Assembly (NCBI GenBank): GCA_942491465.1
Contig: CALOBA010000071.1
Span: 186,001-250,000, forward strand
Origin: CALOBA01 sp942491465
GTDB lineage: Bacteria > Pseudomonadota > Gammaproteobacteria > Chromatiales > Chromatiaceae
Reading direction: 5' to 3'
Length of the DNA: 64,000 bases
The notes under the pieces were generated by a model. It was not told where the DNA came from, did no database searches, and saw only the letters and a list, made by a program, of their open reading frames with translations. The position numbers and the translations under genes were made by a program. Below are positions 61,572-64,000 of the stretch, piece after piece. Each line of letters begins with the position of its first letter. Within the stretch, counting starts at the first letter, position 1.

Positions 61572-63142
61572 GCCGCATCCGCTGTCGGCTTCAAGACCCG
61601 GCCGGGGGTCTCGCGGCGGATCTCGCGTGCGTCGATCATCAAGCGTCCGTTCACCCAAAGGTATTCGACGCCGGAGGACAGACGCCGTGGCGATGTGTAG
61701 GTGGCGTGCGCTTGCAGCCTGTTGGGGTTAAGCAGGACCAGATCGGCAAAGCACCCATCCGCGATCCGGCCCCGGTTGTGCAGCTGAAACAGCTGCGCCG
61801 GCAATTGCGTGATCTTGTGCACGGCCGATTCCCAGCTCAGCGCCTTGAGCTCCAGCACGTAGCGGTGCAGATATTCGGTGAACGCGCCAAAGGAACGGGG
61901 ATGCGGGTGGCCGATGGTCTTGGGCGCATTGATCGGGTAGCTCCACGAATCCGTACAGATCATGCTGTGCGGCCAAAGCACGGCGGCATCGACGTCGTCT
62001 TGACTGATGCAATGGTAGACGATCCAGGTCTCGCTGCCCTTGATCAGGATGTCGGCAATCGCCTGCGCCGGCGTGGTCCCTTGTTCACGGGCAATGGCGG
62101 CGACCGTCTTGCCCGCGTATTCGGGATGCTCGTCCGAGGTGATGAGCATGGACGCCAGATCGTAATTGCGCTCGGCGATGTAGCGCGCGATGTCTTGCAC
62201 GGCCGCGGGCGCGCGCAGCCGCTGCGCCAGCTTGTGGATGCCGTCTTGCAGATGCTGCTTTGGGATAAAGGCGCGCAGCTTGGTCGAGATGGCGGTGTAG
62301 GGATAGACATCGATCGCTGCCGGCATCTGCGGATGCAGCGCGTTGAACTGCTCGATGCGCTGGAGCACCTTCGGGACCTTACCCCAGTTCTGCCTTTCCG
62401 CCGCCTTCAGGTGGCTGATCAGCGTGCGGGTACCGGTGCGCTCGCTGATGATCAGGGCCTCCTCCACGGCCGCCTCCAAGTGGTTGCGCTCATCGCGAAT
62501 ATGCGATGCGTAGATGCCGCCGCGCTCGCCCGCGATCCTGGCCAGCGCGACCAACTCGTCCAGCTCGGCGAAACAGCCGGGCGCATAGATCAAGCCCGTG
62601 GAGAAGCCCAGCGCGCCTTCATCGAGGGCTTGGCGCAATGCCGACTGCATGGTCTGCAACTGCCCTGGCTTGAGCGCCTTCCAGGAATCCATATGACCGT
62701 GTCGGAGCGTGCTGTGGCCCACCAGCATGCCGATATTGAACGGGAGCCGGCCTGCGATGCGCTCAAAATACTCCGCGGTGGTCTTCCAGTCGCAGCGAAA
62801 GCCGATGGCATCCGCCTGCTGGCGCATGTTGGCTTCCAGATGGGGGCCGATGGGGGCCGCCGAGGTGCCGCAGTTGCCGAAGATCTCCGTGGTAATGCCC
62901 TGATAGAGCTTGTGGTCCGCCGCGTTCGGGAAGAAGTAGCCCAGTCCAGTGGAGGCGTGCGGGTCGATGAATCCAGGGGCCAGGATCATCCCCGTGCCGT
63001 CGATGACGCGCTGCGCCGGGGGGCGATCGGCTCCCGCTTCGAAGCAAATGATCCGGTCTCCAACGATGCCGACGGCCGCTCGCCGAGCCGGCTCTTGCAG
63101 CCCGCTGCAAACGCTGGCGTTGATGATGAGAAAGTCGAGCAT
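61568..63142 (-). CDS. N-acyl-D-amino-acid deacylase (D-aminoacylase family)
   Basis: 524 residues. Amidohydrolase fold of the D-aminoacylase group: MILAPGFIDPHASTGLGYFF, then GITTEIFGNCGTSAAPIGPH with the family Cys (about 91), IYASHIRDERNH, LISHLKAAERQNWGK and MICTDSWSYP. The usual HxH (FIDxHTH) reads His62-Ala-Ser64, so one alpha-site histidine is missing; the Cys/His tight metal site appears kept. Expected to release D-amino acids from N-acyl forms. Preceded by the racemase, followed by the GNAT. Confidence 0.85.
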   Translation of the reverse strand: MLDFLIINASVCSGLQEPARRAAVGIVGDRIICFEAGADRPPAQRVIDGTGMILAPGFIDPHASTGLGYFFPNAADHKLYQGITTEIFGNCGTSAAPIGPHLEANMRQQADAIGFRCDWKTTAEYFERIAGRLPFNIGMLVGHSTLRHGHMDSWKALKPGQLQTMQSALRQALDEGALGFSTGLIYAPGCFAELDELVALARIAGERGGIYASHIRDERNHLEAAVEEALIISERTGTRTLISHLKAAERQNWGKVPKVLQRIEQFNALHPQMPAAIDVYPYTAISTKLRAFIPKQHLQDGIHKLAQRLRAPAAVQDIARYIAERNYDLASMLITSDEHPEYAGKTVAAIAREQGTTPAQAIADILIKGSETWIVYHCISQDDVDAAVLWPHSMICTDSWSYPINAPKTIGHPHPRSFGAFTEYLHRYVLELKALSWESAVHKITQLPAQLFQLHNRGRIADGCFADLVLLNPNRLQAHATYTSPRRLSSGVEYLWVNGRLMIDAREIRRETPGRVLKPTADAA

Positions 63143-63154
63143 GGCGTTTGCGGT

Positions 63155-64000
63155 TCAGTAGTCGTAGGTGTACCGAGCGCACTGCAGGCGCTGCATGACG
63201 TCCGCTCGCGCGCGGTAGTCGATGCAGCCGGCGGGTCGCACCAGACCTGCGTCCATCTCGACCTCGGGCGTGATGATGTCCTCGATGAAGTAGCGTGAGG
63301 AGGGGCTCAGGTCGTGGGCTGTCGCGTCCGGCAGGAAACGGGCGAGCTCCAGATTGAGGACGCGGCCGATCCCGGTTTCGAACATGCCGCCGATCCAGCA
63401 GGGAATACCCAGGGCTTGGCAGTCGTTGAGTATCTCGACGCTCTTTGCGATCCCCCCGACGCGCCCCGGCTTGAGGTTGAGTTCGTCGATCGCCCCCAAG
63501 GCATGCAGCTTGAGCAGGTCGCCGATGCAGGTCACCTCCTCGTCGGCGCAGACGCGCAACTTGGGGTAGCGCGCTTTGGCGGCCAGCAGGAGATCGAAGC
63601 GATCGGGCGGCAGCGGCTGCTCAATGACGCTGTCGTAGGCGTCGACAAACCAGCCAAGCCGGTCAAGATCGTTGGCGAAGAAGCTGCCGTTGGCATCGAA
63701 GGCGACGGGGACCGCATGGTCGAGAAACAGCGGGCGCAGATGCTCGTAGACCGCCGTATCCACGTTGGGCGCGATCTTGAGCTTGATCCTGCGGTAGCCC
63801 TCTGCAATGGCCGACTGCACCCTGTCGTAGGCTTCGACCTTATCCTTGAAGAAGCCCAGCGAGATGCCGACCGGCACCGCGTCGATGGGGGACGCCTGCA
63901 GGTCCTGACTCAGCTGGTAGCCGCTGAGCGTGCGTGCCACTTGGAAGGCGGCGGCCTCGACGGCGGCCTTGGTGAAGTTCCAGCCGCGGATACGCCGGAG
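63155..64000 (-). CDS. OSBS/N-acylamino-acid racemase-like enolase-superfamily enzyme, 5' truncated by window
   Basis: The frame is open to the window edge (FTKAAVEAAAFQVARTLSGY upstream of the first possible internal start), so the start is outside. Catalytic elements of the muconate-cycloisomerase subgroup: RRIKLKIAPNVD (KxK), FDANGSF, IEQPLPPDRFDLL, CADEEVTCIG and ELNLKPGRVGGI. GGMFETGIGRVLNLELARFL is typical of the OSBS/NSAR family. There are no menaquinone genes beside it; the deacylase and GNAT context favours racemisation of N-acylamino acids. Confidence 0.82.
   Translation of the reverse strand, partial: LRRIRGWNFTKAAVEAAAFQVARTLSGYQLSQDLQASPIDAVPVGISLGFFKDKVEAYDRVQSAIAEGYRRIKLKIAPNVDTAVYEHLRPLFLDHAVPVAFDANGSFFANDLDRLGWFVDAYDSVIEQPLPPDRFDLLLAAKARYPKLRVCADEEVTCIGDLLKLHALGAIDELNLKPGRVGGIAKSVEILNDCQALGIPCWIGGMFETGIGRVLNLELARFLPDATAHDLSPSSRYFIEDIITPEVEMDAGLVRPAGCIDYRARADVMQRLQCARYTYDY

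Overview
The window is high-GC bacterial DNA of gammaproteobacterial type. A purple sulfur bacterium or close relative (Chromatiales) is the best guess, inferred from petC next to sspB, a gyrA-serC-(serA)-pheA block, hisC-tyrA, a DUF3301 gene and an Hvf/bufferin operon. No 16S rRNA or photosynthesis gene is present to settle it.

Layout. 1-3.6 kb: 3' end of petC, sspB (no sspA between them), a DUF3301 gene, a lipoprotein and a TraB-family membrane protein. 3.6-12.2 kb, minus strand: gyrA, serC, serA, pheA, then a DMT transporter and an Nei-type glycosylase. A 2-nt slip in a hexanucleotide repeat removes the gyrA stop and fuses gyrA in frame to serC. 12.6-17 kb: an HPF-like protein, an atypical SDR, an RRM-like small protein, CoA-binding, YedK and thioredoxin-like proteins, and tRNA-Arg(ACG).

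17-36.6 kb is an accessory island beside the tRNA, bounded by a 39-bp direct repeat. It holds wrecked restriction genes, an interrupted RAYT transposase, hicAB, a Tn5-like IS with a DUF4338 partner, and an orphan type VI secretion cargo locus. That locus contains VgrG, PAAR, two DUF4123 adaptors, a toxin/immunity pair, and a zinc-metalloprotease effector with a lipoprotein immunity candidate.

36.6-45.5 kb, minus strand, is a defence cassette: type III-like res, a four-helix-bundle protein, truncated rhuM, mod, DUF4391, and a translationally coupled set of unknown genes plus an antitoxin. Every junction of the cassette carries 7-bp ATTGNNG repeats. A damaged second copy of part of it lies at 21.9-22.6 kb.

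46-57.2 kb is core metabolism again: hisC-tyrA, hisB, an HvfABC-like RiPP operon, a HlyD/ABC export operon and modABC. 57.2-60.2 kb is gene-poor with sensor-kinase, racemase and aminotransferase fragments. 60.2-64 kb, minus strand, is a coupled operon of an OSBS/N-acylamino-acid racemase-like enolase, an N-acyl-D-amino-acid deacylase, a GNAT acetyltransferase and a thiol-dioxygenase-like cupin, suggestive of amino-acid stereo-inversion through N-acylated intermediates.

Four copies of one 98-bp MITE, each with a 3-4 bp target duplication, lie mainly at the edges of core genes. Other palindromic elements are listed separately.
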